Shown here piece by piece: positions 5,116 through 5,272 of a stretch of DNA of 5,272 nt. Source of the DNA: Trueperaceae bacterium (lineage in GTDB: Bacteria; Deinococcota; Deinococci; Deinococcales; Trueperaceae); NCBI GenBank assembly GCA_024636105.1, contig JAGXHO010000056.1, positions 1 to 5,272 of the forward strand, read 5' to 3'. The notes under the pieces were generated by a model that saw nothing but the letters and a program-made list of their open reading frames with translations, searched no databases and was not told the DNA's origin. A program made the translations under genes and the position numbers. Position 1 is the first letter of the stretch; every line of letters starts with the position of its first letter.

Positions 5116-5272
5116 GTGAGCGAGCGCAACCCCACACCGACGCAAGCGTCGACCGACCCGGCCGTTCGCCCCGTCGCATGGCTGGTGGTGGCGCCGGCGT
5201 CCGCGGGGATCGACGCGGACCTGCGCGCCCAGGACGGAGCGGCGCGGGTCGTGCGGACCGACGGCCTGGGTC
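5116..5272 (+). CDS. Unrecognised protein, N-terminal part only
   Basis: An open frame starts at GTG 5116 and runs off the window end, giving 52 residues. After a polar, Pro/Thr-rich leader (SERNPTPTQASTDP) comes a predicted hydrophobic strand, WLVVAPASAG (about 22-31), then a helix-like charged stretch (DADLRAQDG) and ARVVRTDGLG, a pattern of alternating strand and helix as at the start of a Rossmann-like or receiver-like fold. Third positions are nearly all G or C, which favours this frame over the two others. ATG 5110 is in frame two codons earlier, but GTG 5116 fits both the -10 spacing and the weak GGTGGA site better. The gene is divergent from the ABC cluster. Too little is visible to name a family. 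Confidence 0.65.
   Translation, partial: MSERNPTPTQASTDPAVRPVAWLVVAPASAGIDADLRAQDGAARVVRTDGLG

Noticed and set aside
5103..5272. Frame starting at ATG 5103 on the plus strand
   Set aside because: It gives an Arg/Gly/Pro-rich translation with poor third-position bias, typical of a shadow; the GTG 5116 frame has the coding signature.

Overview
This is a GC-rich window with very strong G/C bias at third codon positions and dense gene packing. It looks like ordinary bacterial chromosome: I see no mobile element, CRISPR array, rRNA or tRNA. The most telling genes are a yojF / bshB2 pair, the accessory protein and deacetylase of bacillithiol (BSH) metabolism. BSH is known mainly from Firmicutes and the Deinococcota. 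High GC, BSH genes, and TANNNT -10 boxes lying 6-8 bases before start codons (leaderless style) point towards a Deinococcota member, perhaps Truepera-like. That placement is inference.

Left part, plus strand: the 3' end of a UvrD/Rep-type helicase gene (1-387) is followed by a tightly packed three-gene cluster. yojF (442-795) starts at a TTG codon behind a perfect AGGAGG. bshB2 (798-1532) follows after 2 bases, and an M20-family metallopeptidase gene (1529-2914) overlaps bshB2 by 4 bases. YojF and BshB2 should act together in removing the acetyl group from GlcNAc-malate, or in the related amidase step on bacillithiol conjugates. The M20 enzyme may act on cysteine-containing peptides or N-acyl amino acids in the same thiol economy; its substrate cannot be read from the sequence.

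Right part, minus strand: a two-gene ABC-2 type exporter operon, converging on the first cluster with only 34 bases between them. The ATPase gene (4758 to 3757) overlaps the permease gene (3760 to 2999) by an ATGA. The permease frame is broken by an apparent one-base loss in a G run near 3032-3035. Its natural hydrophobic and basic C-terminus lies in the neighbouring frame and stops at 2949, so this is either a real frameshift or a sequencing/assembly error. Upstream of the ATPase is a probable small two-helix membrane protein gene (5081 to 4782, minus).

Far right: the 5' end of an unrecognised plus-strand gene (from GTG 5116), divergent from the ABC cluster, with a leaderless-type promoter. 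I see no clearly new biological system. The best second looks are the permease frameshift, the coupling of an M20 peptidase to the bacillithiol pair, and the leaderless promoters.
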